A DNA stretch of 64,000 bases from Osmia lignaria lignaria (Eukaryota; Arthropoda; Insecta; Hymenoptera; Megachilidae), in NCBI RefSeq assembly GCF_051020975.1, contig NW_027478160.1:890001-954000 (forward strand), read 5' to 3'. Made by a program: the position numbers and the translations under genes. Positions 49,405-62,606 of the stretch are shown here, piece after piece. Below the pieces are notes generated by a model. It did no database searches. It saw nothing but the letters and a program-made list of their open reading frames with translations, and was not told the origin of the DNA. Every line of letters begins with the position of its first letter. Within the stretch, counting starts at the first letter, position 1.

Positions 49405-52202
49405 GATCAGAGGCGTAGTTCTCGAGATATATCAAGATATTTAAAAGTTCCGAAGCCGCACCAACATAATAGAGATACAGAAACACCGTGGCCCCATTCT
49501 TTGAGATAACTCTGCACTATTGCGCGCTGCAAATGCCACTTCCAGCTTAGCTGTGCAGAAGAAGAACAACAAGAAGAAGAAATATCTCGAAATATGTCCG
49601 TCAGGCCCCTTCCCTTGAGATAAATCTGCAAATATCTCGGAAACGAAGCGAGCTATGGCAAAATGTTAACAAACGTTTTTTGTAGAGAATTAAGTTTCCT
49701 ACTTTTTATGTTCTATGATATTTTTCGATCAGAGGCGTAGTTCTCGAGATATATCAAGATATTTAAAAGTTCCGAAGCCGCACCAACATAATAGAGATAC
49801 AGAAACACCGTGGCCCCTTTCTTTGAGATAACTCTGCACTATTGCGAGCTGTAAATGCCACTTCCAGCTTAGCTGTGCAGAAGAAGAACAACAAGAAGAA
49901 GAAATATCTCGAAATATGTCCGTCAGGCCCCTTCCCTTGAGATATATCTGCAAATATCTCGAAAACGAAGCGAGCTATGGCAAAATGTTAAGAGACCTTT
50001 TTTGTAGAGAATTATGTTTCCTACAATCTATGTTCTATGATATTTTTTGATCAGAAGCGTAGTTTTCGAGATATATCGAGATATTTAAAAGTTCCGAAGC
50101 CGCACCAACATAATAGAGATACAGAAACACCGTGGCCCCTTTCTTTGAGATAACTCTGCACTAGTGCGAGCCGCAAATGCCACTTCCAGCTTAGCTGTGC
50201 AGAAGAAGAACAACAAGAAGAAGAAATATCTCGAAATATGTCCGTCAGGCCCCTTCCCTTGAGATAAATCTGCAAATATCTCGGAAACGAAGCGAGCTAT
50301 GGCAAAATGTTAAGAGACGTTTTTTGTACAGAATTAAGTTTCCTACTTTTTATGTTCTATGATATTTTTCGATCAGAGGCGTAGTTCTCGAGATATATCA
50401 AGATATTTAAAAGTTCCGAAGCCGCACCAACATAATAGAGATACAGAAACACCGTGGCCCCATTCTTTGAGATAACTCTGCACTATTGCGCGCTGCAAAT
50501 GCCACTTCCAGCTTAGCTGTGCAGAAGAAGAACAACAAGAAGAAGAAATATCTCGAAATATGTCCGTCAGGCCCCTTCCCTTGAGATAAATCTGCAAATA
50601 TCTCGGAAACGAAGCGAGCTATGGCAAAATGTTAACAGACGTTTTTTGTAGAGAATTAAGTTTCCTACTTTTTATGTTCTATGATATTTTTCGATCAGAG
50701 GCGTAGTTCTCGAGATATATCAAGATATTTAAAAGTTCCGAAGCCGCACCAACATAATAGAGATACAGAAACACCGTGGCCCCTTTCTTTGAGATAACTC
50801 TGCACTATTGCGAGCTGTAAATGCCACTTCCAGCTTAGCTGTGCAGAAGAAGAACAACAAGAAGAAGAAATATCTCGAAATATGTCCGTCAGGCCCCTTC
50901 CCTTGAGATATATCTGCAAATATCTCGAAAACGAAGCGAGCTATGGCAAAATGTTAAGAGACCTTTTTTGTAGAGAATTATGTTTCCTACAATCTATGTT
51001 CTATGATATTTTTTGATCAGAAGCGTAGTTTTCGAGATATATCGAGATATTTAAAAGTTCCGAAGCCGCACCAACATAATAGAGATACAGAAACACCGTG
51101 GCCCCTTTCTTTGAGATAACTCTGCACTAGTGCGAGCCGCAAATGCCACTTCCAGCTTAGCTGTGCAGAAGAAGAACAACAAGAAGAAGAAATATCTCGA
51201 AATATGTCCGTCAGGCCCCTTCCCTTGAGATAAATATGCAAATATCTCGGAAACGAAGCGAGCTATGGCAAAATGTTAAGAGACGTTTTTTGTACAGAAT
51301 TAAGTTTCCTACTTTTTATGTTCTATGATATTTTTCGATCAGAGGCGTAGTTCTCGAGATATATCAAGATATTTAAAAGTTCCGAAGCCGCACCAACATA
51401 ATAGAGATACAGAAACACCGTGGCCCCATTCTTTGAGATAACTCTGCACTATTGCGCGCTGCAAATGCCACTTCCAGCGTAGCTGTGCAGAAGAAGAACA
51501 ACAAGAAGAAGAAATATCTCGAAATATGTCCGTCAGGCCCCTTCCCTTGAGATAAATCTGCAAATATCTCGGAAACGAAGCGAGCTATGGCAAAATGTTA
51601 ACAGAAGTTTTTTGTAGAGAATTAAGTTTCCTACTTTTTATGTTCTATGATATTTTTCGATCAGAGGCGTAGTTCTCGAGATATATCAAGATATTTAAAA
51701 GTTCCGAAGCCGCACCAACATAATAGAGATACAGAAACACCGTGGCCCCTTTCTTTGAGATAACTCTGCACTATTGCGAGCTGTAAATGCCACTTCCAGC
51801 TTAGCTGTGCAGAAGAAGAACAACAAGAAGAAGAAATATCTCGAAATATGTCCGTCAGGCCCCTTCCCTTGAGATATATCTGCAAATATCTCGGAAACGA
51901 AGCGAGCTATGGCAAAATGTTAAGAGACCTTTTTTGTAGAGAATTATGTTTCCTACAATCCATGTTCTATGATATTTTTTTATCAGAAGCGTAGTTTTCG
52001 AGATATATCGAGATATTTAAAAGTTCCGAAGCCGCACCAACATAATAGAGATACAGAAACACCGTGGCCCCTTTCTTTGAGATAACTCTGCACTAGTGCG
52101 AGCCGCAAATGCCACCTCCAGCTTAGCTGTGCAGAAGAAGAACAACAAGAAGAAGAAATATCTCGAAATATGTCCGTCAGGCCCCTTCCCTTGAGATAAA
52201 TA
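49405..52202. repeat. 3-mer HOR, 966 bp, 3 copies (inside 20-mer copy 2)
   Basis: This is the 6440-bp-shifted counterpart of the triplet repeat at 42965-45762, with units beginning at 49405, 50371 and 51337. It keeps the same unit-specific differences in the same order, so triplication came before duplication of the 20-mer. The last monomer ends in GATAAATATGC here but GATGTATCTGC in the first copy, marking the exchange point. Confidence 0.88.
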
Positions 52203-53590
52203 TGCAAATATCTCGGAAACGAAGCGAGCTATGGCAAAATGTTAAGAGACCTTTTTTGTAGAGAATTAAGTTTCCTACTTTTTATGTTCTATGATATTTT
52301 TTGATCAGATGCATAGTTCTCGAGATATATCAAGATATTTAAAAGTTCCGAAGCCGCACCAACATAATAGAGATACAGAAACACCGTGGCCCCTTTCTTT
52401 GAGATAACTCTGCACTAGTGCGAGCCGCAAATGCCACTTCCAGCTTAGCTGTGCAGAAGAAGAACAACAAGAAGAAGAAATATCTCGAAATATGTCCGTC
52501 AGGCCCCTTCCCTTGAGATAAATCTGCAAATATCTCGGAAACGAAGCGAGCTATGGCAGAATGTTAAGAGACGTTTTTTGTAGAGAATTATGTTTCCTAC
52601 AATTTATGTTCTATGATATTTTTTGATCAGATGCGTAGTTCTCGAGATATATCAAGATATTTAAAAGTTCCGAAGCCGCACCAACATAATAGAGATACAG
52701 AAACACCGTGGCCCCTTTCTTTGAGATAACTCTGCACTACTGCGAGCTGCAAATGCCACTTCCAGCTTAGCTGTGCAGAAGAAGAACAACAAGAAGAAGA
52801 AATATCTCGAAATATGTCCGTCAGGCCCCTTCCCTTGAGATAAATATGCAAATATCTGGGAAACGAAGCGAGCTATGGCAAAATGTTAAGAGACGTTTTT
52901 TGTAGAGAATTAAGTTTCCTACTTTTTATGTTCTATGATATTTTTCGATCAGAGGCGTAGTTCTCGAGATATATCAAGATATTTAAAAGTTCCGAAGCCG
53001 CACCAACATAATAGAGATACAGAAACACCGTGGCCCCATTCTTTGAGATAACTCTGCACTATTGCGCGCTGCAAATGCCACTTCCAGCTTAGCTGTGCAG
53101 AAGAAGAACAACAAGAAGAAGAAATATCTCGAAATATGTCCGTCAGGCCCCTTCCCTTGAGATAAATCTGCAAATATCTCGGAAACGAAGCGAGCTATGG
53201 CAAAATGTTAAGAGACGTTTTTTGTAGAGAATTAAGTTTCCTACTTTTTATGTTCTATGATATTTTTCGATCAGAGGCGTAGTTCTCGAGATATATCAAG
53301 ATATTTAAAAGTTCCGAAGCCGCACCAACATAATAGAGATACAGAAACACCGTGGCCCCTTTCTTTGAGATAACTCTGCACTATTGCGCGCTGCAAATGC
53401 CACTTCCAGCTTAGCTGTGCAGAAGAAGAACAACAAGAAGAAGAAATATCTCGAAATATGTCCGTCAGGCCCCTTCCCTTGAGATAAATCTGCAAATATC
53501 TCGGAAACGAAGCGAGCTATGGCAAAATGTTAAGAGACGTTTTTTGTAGAGAATTAAGTTTCCTACTTTTTATGTTCTATGATATTTTTC
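52198..53590. repeat. Monomers shared with 58960-60030 at 6762 bp
   Basis: The first part, to about 53260, matches 58960-60030 at a spacing of 6762 bp (21 monomers). Shared private markers are GATGCATAG (about 52310 and 59072), TGGCAGAATG (about 52554 and 59316) and ATATCTGGGAAACG (about 52853 and 59615). The monomer from 52625 has the alpha left half and beta right half of the class block. The final monomer before 53591 is gamma type. Confidence 0.82.
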
Positions 53591-56500
53591 GATCAGAGGC
53601 GTAGTTCTCGAGATATATCAAGATATTTAAAAGTTCCGAAGCCGCACCAACATAATAGAGATACAGAAACACCGTGGCCCCATTCTTTGAGATAACTCTG
53701 CACTATTGCGCGCTGCAAACGCCACTTCCAGCTTAGCTGTGCAGAAGAAGAACAACAAGAAGAAGAAATATCTCGAAATATGTCCGTCAGGCCCCTTCCC
53801 TTGAGATAAATCTGCAAATATCTCGGAAACGAAGCGAGCTATGGCAAAATGTTAACAGAAGTTTTTTGTAGAGAATTAAGTTTCCTACTTTTTATGTTCT
53901 ATGATATTTTTCGATCAGAGGCGTAGTGCTCGAGATATATCAAGATATTTAAAAGTTCCGAAGCCGCACCAACATAATAGAGATACAGAAACACCGTGGC
54001 CCCTTTCTTTGAGATAACTCTGCACTATTGCGAGCTGTAAATGCCACTTCCAGCTTAGCTGTGCAGAAGAAGAACAACAAGAAGAAGAAATATCTCGAAA
54101 TATGTCCGTCAGGCCCCTTCCCTTGAGATATATCTGCAAATATCTCGGAAACGAAGCGAGCTATGGCAAAATGTTAAGAGACCTTTTTTGTAGAGAATTA
54201 TGTTTCCTACAATCTAAGTTCTATGATATTTTTTGATCAGAAGCGTAGTTTTCGAGATATATCGAGATATTTAAAAGTTCCGAAGCCGCACCAACATAAT
54301 AGAGATACAGAAACACCGTGGCCCCTTTCTTTGAGATAACTCTGCACTATTGCGAGCTGTAAATGCCACTTCCAGCTTAGCTGTGCAGAAGAAGAACAAC
54401 AAGAAGAAGAAATATCTCGAAATATGTCCGTCAGGCCCCTTCCCTTGAGATATATCTGCAAATATCTCGGAAACGAAGCGAGCTATGGCAAAATGTTAAG
54501 AGACCTTTTTTGTAGAGAATTATGTTTCCTACAATCTATGTTCTATGATATTTTTTGATCAGAAGCGTAGTTTTCGAGATATATCGAGATATTTAAAAGT
54601 TCCGAAGCCGCACCAACATAATAGAGATACAGAAACACCGTGGCCCCTTTCTTTGAGATAACTCTGCACTATTGCGAGCTGTAAATGCCACTTCCAGCTT
54701 AGCTGTGCAGAAGAAGAACAACAAGAAGAAGAAATATCTCGAAATATGTCCGTCAGGCCCCTTTCCTTGAGATATATCTGCAAATATCTCGGAAACGAAG
54801 CGAGCTATGGCAAAATGTTAAGAGACCTTTTTTGTAGAGAATTATGTTTCCTACAATCTATGTTCTATGATATTTTTTGATCAGAAGCGTAGTTTTCGAG
54901 ATATATCGAGATATTTAAAAGTTCCGAAGCCGCACCAACATAATAGAGATACAGAAACACCGTGGCCCCTTTCTTTGAGATAACTCTGCACTATTGCGAG
55001 CCGCAAATGCCACTTCCAGCTTAGCTGTGCAGAAGAAGAACAACAAGAAGAAGAAATATCTCGAAATATGTCCGTCAGGCCCCTTCCCTTGAGATAAATA
55101 TGCAAATATCTCGGAAACGAAGCGAGCTATGGCAAAATGTTAAGAGACCTTTTTTGTAGAGAATTAAGTTTCCTACTTTTTATGTTCTATCATATTTTTT
55201 GATCAGATGCGTAGTTCTCGAGATATATCAAGATATTTAAAAGTTCCGAAGCCGCACCAACATAATAGAGATACAGAAACACCGTGGCCCCTTTCTTTGA
55301 GATAACTCTGCACTATTGCGCGCTGCAAATGCCACTTCCAGCTTAGCTGTGCAGAAGAAGAACAACAAGAAGAAGAAATATCTCGAAATATGCCCGTCAG
55401 GCCCCTTCCATTGAGATAAATCTGCAAATATCTCGGAAACGAAGCGAGCTATGGCAAAATGTTAAGAGACCTTTTTTGTAGAGAATTAAGTTTCCTACTT
55501 TTTATGTTCTATGATATTTTTTGATCAGATGCGTAGTTCTCGAGATATATCAAGATATTTAAAAGTTCCGAAGCCGCACCAACATAATAGAGATACAGAA
55601 ACACCGTGGCCCCTTTCTTTGAGATAACTCTGCACTACTGCGAGCTGCAAATGCCACTTCCAGCTTAGCTGTGCAGAAGAAGAACAACAAGAAGAAGAAA
55701 TATCTCGAAATATGTCCGTCAGGCCCCTTCCCTTGAGATAAATCTGCAAATATCTCGGAAACGAAGCGAGCTATGGCAAAATGTTAAGAGACGTTTTTTG
55801 TAGAGAATTAAGTTTCCTACTTTTTATGTTCTATGATATTTTTCGATCAGAGGCGTAGTTCTCGAGATATATCAAGATATTTAAAAGTTCCGAAGCCGCA
55901 CCAACATAATAGAGATACAGAAACACCGTGGCCCCATTCTTTGAGATAACTCTGCACTATTGCGCGCTGCAAACGCCACTTCCAGCTTAGCTGTGCAGAA
56001 GAAGAACAACAAGAAGAAGAAATATCTCGAAATATGTCCGTCAGGCCCCTTCCCTTGAGATAAATCTGCAAATATCTCGGAAACGAAGCGAGCTATGGCA
56101 AAATGTTAACAGAAGTTTTTTGTAGAGAATTAAGTTTCCTACTTTTTATGTTCTATGATATTTTTCGATCAGAGGCGTAGTGCTCGAGATATATCAAGAT
56201 ATTTAAAAGTTCCGAAGCCGCACCAACATAATAGAGATACAGAAACACCGTGGCCCCTTTCTTTGAGATAACTCTGCACTATTGCGAGCTGTAAATGCCA
56301 CTTCCAGCTTAGCTGTGCAGAAGAAGAACAACAAGAAGAAGAAATATCTCGAAATATGTCCGTCAGGCCCCTTCCCTTGAGATATATCTGCAAATATCTC
56401 GGAAACGAAGCGAGCTATGGCAAAATGTTAAGAGACCTTTTTTGTAGAGAATTATGTTTCCTACAATCTAAGTTCTATGATATTTTTTGATCAGAAGCGT

Positions 56501-58098
56501 AGTTTTCGAGATATATCGAGATATTTAAAAGTTCCGAAGCCGCACCAACATAATAGAGATACAGAAACACCGTGGCCCCTTTCTTTGAGATAACTCTGCA
56601 CTATTGCGAGCTGTAAATGCCACTTCCAGCTTAGCTGTGCAGAAGAAGAACAACAAGAAGAAGAAATATCTCGAAATATGTCCGTCAGGCCCCTTCCCTT
56701 GAGATATATCTGCAAATATCTCGGAAACGAAGCGAGCTATGGCAAAATGTTAAGAGACCTTTTTTGTAGAGAATTATGTTTCCTACAATCTATGTTCTAT
56801 GATATTTTTTGATCAGAAGCGTAGTTTTCGAGATATATCGAGATATTTAAAAGTTCCGAAGCCGCACCAACATAATAGAGATACAGAAACACCGTGGCCC
56901 CTTTCTTTGAGATAACTCTGCACTATTGCGAGCTGTAAATGCCACTTCCAGCTTAGCTGTGCAGAAGAAGAACAACAAGAAGAAGAAATATCTCGAAATA
57001 TGTCCGTCAGGCCCCTTTCCTTGAGATATATCTGCAAATATCTCGGAAACGAAGCGAGCTATGGCAAAATGTTAAGAGACCTTTTTTGTAGAGAATTATG
57101 TTTCCTACAATCTATGTTCTATGATATTTTTTGATCAGAAGCGTAGTTTTCGAGATATATCGAGATATTTAAAAGTTCCGAAGCCGCACCAACATAATAG
57201 AGATACAGAAACACCGTGGCCCCTTTCTTTGAGATAACTCTGCACTATTGCGAGCCGCAAATGCCACTTCCAGCTTAGCTGTGCAGAAGAAGAACAACAA
57301 GAAGAAGAAATATCTCGAAATATGTCCGTCAGGCCCCTTCCCTTGAGATAAATATGCAAATATCTCGGAAACGAAGCGAGCTATGGCAAAATGTTAAGAG
57401 ACCTTTTTTGTAGAGAATTAAGTTTCCTACTTTTTATGTTCTATCATATTTTTTGATCAGATGCGTAGTTCTCGAGATATATCAAGATATTTAAAAGTTC
57501 CGAAGCCGCACCAACATAATAGAGATACAGAAACACCGTGGCCCCTTTCTTTGAGATAACTCTGCACTATTGCGCGCTGCAAATGCCACTTCCAGCTTAG
57601 CTGTGCAGAAGAAGAACAACAAGAAGAAGAAATATCTCGAAATATGCCCGTCAGGCCCCTTCCATTGAGATAAATCTGCAAATATCTCGGAAACGAAGCG
57701 AGCTATGGCAAAATGTTAAGAGACCTTTTTTGTAGAGAATTAAGTTTCCTACTTTTTATGTTCTATGATATTTTTTGATCAGATGCGTAGTTCTCGAGAT
57801 ATATCAAGATATTTAAAAGTTCCGAAGCCGCACCAACATAATAGAGATACAGAAACACCGTGGCCCCTTTCTTTGAGATAACTCTGCACTACTGCGAGCT
57901 GCAAATGCCACTTCCAGCTTAGCTGTGCAGAAGAAGAACAACAAGAAGAAGAAATATCTCGAAATATGTCCGTCAGACCCCTTCCCTTGAGATAAATCTG
58001 CAAATATCTCGGAAACGAAGCGAGCTATGGCAAAATGTTAAGAGACATTTTTTGTAGAGAATTAAGTTTCCTACTTTTTATGTTCTATGATATTTTTT
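53591..58098. repeat. HOR-F: 7-mer, 2254 bp, 2 tandem copies
   Basis: Copies are 53591-55844 and 55845-58098. Markers at 2254 bp include CTGCAAACGCC (about 53714 and 55968), GCGTAGTGCTCGAG (about 53931 and 56185), CAATCTAAG (about 54210 and 56464), CCCCTTTCCTTGAG, CTATCATATTTTTTG and TATGCCCGTCAGG with TTCCATTGAG. The copies look nearly identical; CAGACCCC near 57976 is in copy 2 but not copy 1. Confidence 0.9.
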
Positions 58099-60352
58099 GA
58101 TCAGATGCGTAGTTCTCGAGATATATCGAGATATTTAAAAGTTCCGAAGCCGCACCAACATAATAGAGATACAGAAACACCGTGGCCCCTTTCTTTGAGA
58201 TAACTCTGCACTATTGCGAGCTGTAAATGCCACTTCCAGCTTAGCTGTGCAGAAGAAGAACAACAAGAAGAAGAAATATCTCGAAATATGTCCGTCAGGC
58301 CCCTTCCCTTGAGATATATCTGCAAATATCTCGGAAACGAAGCGAGATATGGCAAAATGTTAAGAGACCTTTTTTGTAGAGAATTATGTTTCCTACAATT
58401 TATGTTCTATGATATTTTTTGATCAGAAGCGTAGTTTTCGAGATATATCGAGATATTTAAAAGTTCCGAAGCCGCACCAACATAATAGAGATACAGAAAC
58501 ACCGTGACCCCTTTCTTTGAGATAACTCTGCACTAGTGCGCGCTGCAAATGCCACTTCCAGCTTAGCTGTGCAGAAGAAGAACAACAAGAAGAAGAAATA
58601 TCTCGAAATATGCCCGTCAGGCCCCTTCCATTGAGATAAATCTGCAAATATCTCGGAAACGAAGCGAGCTATGGCAAAATGTTAAGAGACCTTTTTTGTA
58701 GAGAATTAAGTTTCCTACTTTTTATGTTCTATGATATTTTTTGATCAGATGCGTAGTTCTCGAGATATATCAAGATATTTAAAAGTTCCGAAGCCGCACC
58801 AACATAATAGAGATACAGAAACACCGTGCCCCCTTTCTTTGAGATAACTCTGCACTACTGCGAGCTGCAAATGCCACTTCCAGCTTAGCTGTGCAGAAGA
58901 AGAACAACAAGAAGAAGAAATATCTCGAAATATGTCCGTCAGGCCCCTTCCCTTGAGATAAATATGCAAATATCTCGGAAACGAAGCGAGCTATGGCAAA
59001 ATGTTAAGAGACCTTTTTTGTAGAGAATTAAGTTTCCTACTTTTTATGTTCTATGATATTTTTTGATCAGATGCATAGTTCTCGAGATATATCAAGATAT
59101 TTAAAAGTTCCGAAGCCGCACCAACATAATAGAGATACAGAAACACCGTGGCCCCTTTCTTTGAGATAACTCTGCACTAGTGCGAGCCGCAAATGCCACT
59201 TCCAGCTTAGCTGTGCAGAAGAAGAACAACAAGAAGAAGAAATATCTCGAAATATGTCCGTCAGGCCCCTTCCCTTGAGATAAATCTGCAAATATCTCGG
59301 AAACGAAGCGAGCTATGGCAGAATGTTAAGAGACGTTTTTTGTAGAGAATTATGTTTCCTACAATTTATGTTCTATGATATTTTTTGATCAGATGCGTAG
59401 TTCTCGAGATATATCAAGATATTTAAAAGTTCCGAAGCCGCACCAACATAATAGAGATACAGAAACACCGTGGCCCCTTTCTTTGAGATAACTCTGCACT
59501 ACTGCGAGCTGCAAATGCCACTTCCAGCTTAGCTGTGCAGAAGAAGAACAACAAGAAGAAGAAATATCTCGAAATATGTCCGTCAGGCCCCTTCCCTTGA
59601 GATAAATATGCAAATATCTGGGAAACGAAGCGAGCTATGGCAAAATGTTAAGAGACGTTTTTTGTAGAGAATTAAGTTTCCTACTTTTTATGTTCTATGA
59701 TATTTTTCGATCAGAGGCGTAGTTCTCGAGATATATCAAGATATTTAAAAGTTCCGAAGCCGCACCAACATAATAGAGATACAGAAACACCGTGGCCCCA
59801 TTCTTTGAGATAACTCTGCACTATTGCGCGCTGCAAATGCCACTTCCAGCTTAGCTGTGCGGAAGAAGAACAACAAGAAGAAGAAATATCTCGAAATATG
59901 TCCGTCAGGCCCCTTCCCTTGAGATAAATCTGCAAATATCTCGGAAACGAAGCGAGCTATGGCAAAATGTTAAGAGACGTTTTTTGTAGAGAATTAAGTT
60001 TCCTACTTTTTATGTTCTATGATATTTTTCGATCAGAGGCGTAGTTCTCGAGATATATCAAGATAATTAAAAGTTCCGAAGCCGCACCAACATAATAGAG
60101 ATACAGAAACACCGTGGCCCCTTTCTTTGAGATAACTCTGCACTAGTGCGAGCCGCAAATGCCACTTCCAGCTTAGCTGTGCAGAAGAAGAACAACAAGA
60201 AGAAGAAATATCTCGAAATATGTCCGTCAGGCCCCTTCCCTTGAGATAAATATGCAAATATCTCGGAAACGAAGCGAGCTATGGCAAAATGTTAAGAGAC
60301 GTTTTTTGTAGAGAATTAAGTTTCCTACTTTTTATGTTCTATGATATTTTTC
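58099..60352. repeat. Seven monomers between HOR-F copies
   Basis: This stretch has the same length as one 7-mer (2254 bp) but a different monomer order. It holds a recombinant monomer (58099), an alpha monomer ending like the TATGCCCGTCAGG monomer of HOR-F (58421), and the block from about 58960 to 60030 that matches 52198-53268. Private changes include CGTGACCCC near 58503, CGTGCCCCC near 58825 and AGATAATTAAAAG near 60061. Confidence 0.8.
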
Positions 60353-62606
60353 GATCAGAGGCGTAGTTCTCGAGATATATCAAGATATTTAAAAGTTCCG
60401 AAGCCGCACCAACATAATAGAGATACAGAAACACCGTGGCCCCATTCTTTGAGATAACTCTGCACTATTGCGCGCTGCAAACGCCACTTCCAGCTTAGCT
60501 GTGCAGAAGAAGAACAACAAGAAGAAGAAATATCTCGAAATATGTCCGTCAGGCCCCTTCCCTTGAGATAAATCTGCAAATATCTCGGAAACGAAGCGAG
60601 CTATGGCAAAATGTTAACAGAAGTTTTTTGTAGAGAATTAAGTTTCCTACTTTTTATGTTCTATGATATTTTTCGATCAGAGGCGTAGTGCTCGAGATAT
60701 ATCAAGATATTTAAAAGTTCCGAAGCCGCACCAACATAATAGAGATACAGAAACACCGTGGCCCCTTTCTTTGAGATAACTCTGCACTATTGCGAGCTGT
60801 AAATGCCACTTCCAGCTTAGCTGTGCAGAAGAAGAACAACAAGAAGAAGAAATATCTCGAAATATGTCCGTCAGGCCCCTTCCCTTGAGATATATCTGCA
60901 AATATCTCGGAAACGAAGCGAGCTATGGCAAAATGTTAAGAGACCTTTTTTGTAGAGAATTATGTTTCCTACAATCTAAGTTCTATGATATTTTTTGATC
61001 AGAAGCGTAGTTTTCGAGATATATCGAGATATTTAAAAGTTCCGAAGCCGCACCAACATAATAGAGATACAGAAACACCGTGGCCCCTTTCTTTGAGATA
61101 ACTCTGCACTATTGCGAGCTGTAAATGCCACTTCCAGCTTAGCTGTGCAGAAGAAGAACAACAAGAAGAAGAAATATCTCGAAATATGTCCGTCAGGCCC
61201 CTTCCCTTGAGATATATCTGCAAATATCTCGGAAACGAAGCGAGCTATGGCAAAATGTTAAGAGACCTTTTTTGTAGAGAATTATGTTTCCTACAATCTA
61301 TGTTCTATGATATTTTTTGATCAGAAGCGTAGTTTTCGAGATATATCGAGATATTTAAAAGTTCCGAAGCCGCACCAACATAATAGAGATACAGAAACAC
61401 CGTGGCCCCTTTCTTTGAGATAACTCTGCACTATTGCGAGCTGTAAATGCCACTTCCAGCTTAGCTGTGCAGAAGAAGAACAACAAGAAGAAGAAATATC
61501 TCGAAATATGTCCGTCAGGCCCCTTTCCTTGAGATATATCTGCAAATATCTCGGAAACGAAGCGAGCTATGGCAAAATGTTAAGAGACCTTTTTTGTAGA
61601 GAATTATGTTTCCTACAATCTATGTTCTATGATATTTTTTGATCAGAAGCGTAGTTTTCGAGATATATCGAGATATTTAAAAGTTCCGAAGCCGCACCAA
61701 CATAATAGAGATACAGAAACACCGTGGCCCCTTTCTTTGAGATAACTCTGCACTATTGCGAGCCGCAAATGCCACTTCCAGCTTAGCTGTGCAGAAGAAG
61801 AACAACAAGAAGAAGAAATATCTCGAAATATGTCCGTCAGGCCCCTTCCCTTGAGATAAATATGCAAATATCTCGGAAACGAAGCGAGCTATGGCAAAAT
61901 GTTAAGAGACCTTTTTTGTAGAGAATTAAGTTTCCTACTTTTTATGTTCTATCATATTTTTTGATCAGATGCGTAGTTCTCGAGATATATCAAGATATTT
62001 AAAAGTTCCGAAGCCGCACCAACATAATAGAGATACAGAAACACCGTGGCCCCTTTCTTTGAGATAACTCTGCACTATTGCGCGCTGCAAATGCCACTTC
62101 CAGCTTAGCTGTGCAGAAGAAGAACAACAAGAAGAAGAAATATCTCGAAATATGCCCGTCAGGCCCCTTCCATTGAGATAAATCTGCAAATATCTCGGAA
62201 ACGAAGCGAGCTATGGCAAAATGTTAAGAGACCTTTTTTGTAGAGAATTAAGTTTCCTACTTTTTATGTTCTATGATATTTTTTGATCAGATGCGTAGTT
62301 CTCGAGATATATCAAGATATTTAAAAGTTCCGAAGCCGCACCAACATAATAGAGATACAGAAACACCGTGGCCCCTTTCTTTGAGATAACTCTGCACTAC
62401 TGCGAGCTGCAAATGCCACTTCCAGCTTAGCTGTGCAGAAGAAGAACAACAAGAAGAAGAAATATCTCGAAATATGTCCGTCAGACCCCTTCCCTTGAGA
62501 TAAATCTGCAAATATCTCGGAAACGAAGCGAGCTATGGCAAAATGTTAAGAGACATTTTTTGTAGAGAATTAAGTTTCCTACTTTTTATGTTCTATGATA
62601 TTTTTT
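60353..62606. repeat. HOR-F: third copy of the 7-mer
   Basis: This matches 55845-58098 at a spacing of 4508 bp. It carries CAGACCCC near 62484 and GACATTTTTTG near 62552, both found in the second but not the first copy of the unit, so it descends from copy 2 or a relative. Similarity continues into the next monomer, which is the same recombinant type as that at 58099. Confidence 0.88.

Larger units (their letters stand above)
39318..52197. repeat. HOR-E: 20-mer, 6440 bp, 2 copies
   Basis: Copy 1 is 39318-45757 and copy 2 is 45758-52197. The edge is visible because GAGATGTATC at 39313 and 45753 faces GAGATAAATA at 52193. All private markers I checked recur at 6440 bp, including ATCCCGAAATATG (about 40890 and 47330), AACAACGAG, GGAGACCAAC, GATCGGATG, GAAGCATCTCG, GTTAACAAACG and the lost register site TTTTTTTATCAG (about 45536 and 51976). 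I found no difference between the copies in these spot checks. The unit includes three monomers of HOR-D and a triplicated 3-mer. Confidence 0.92.
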
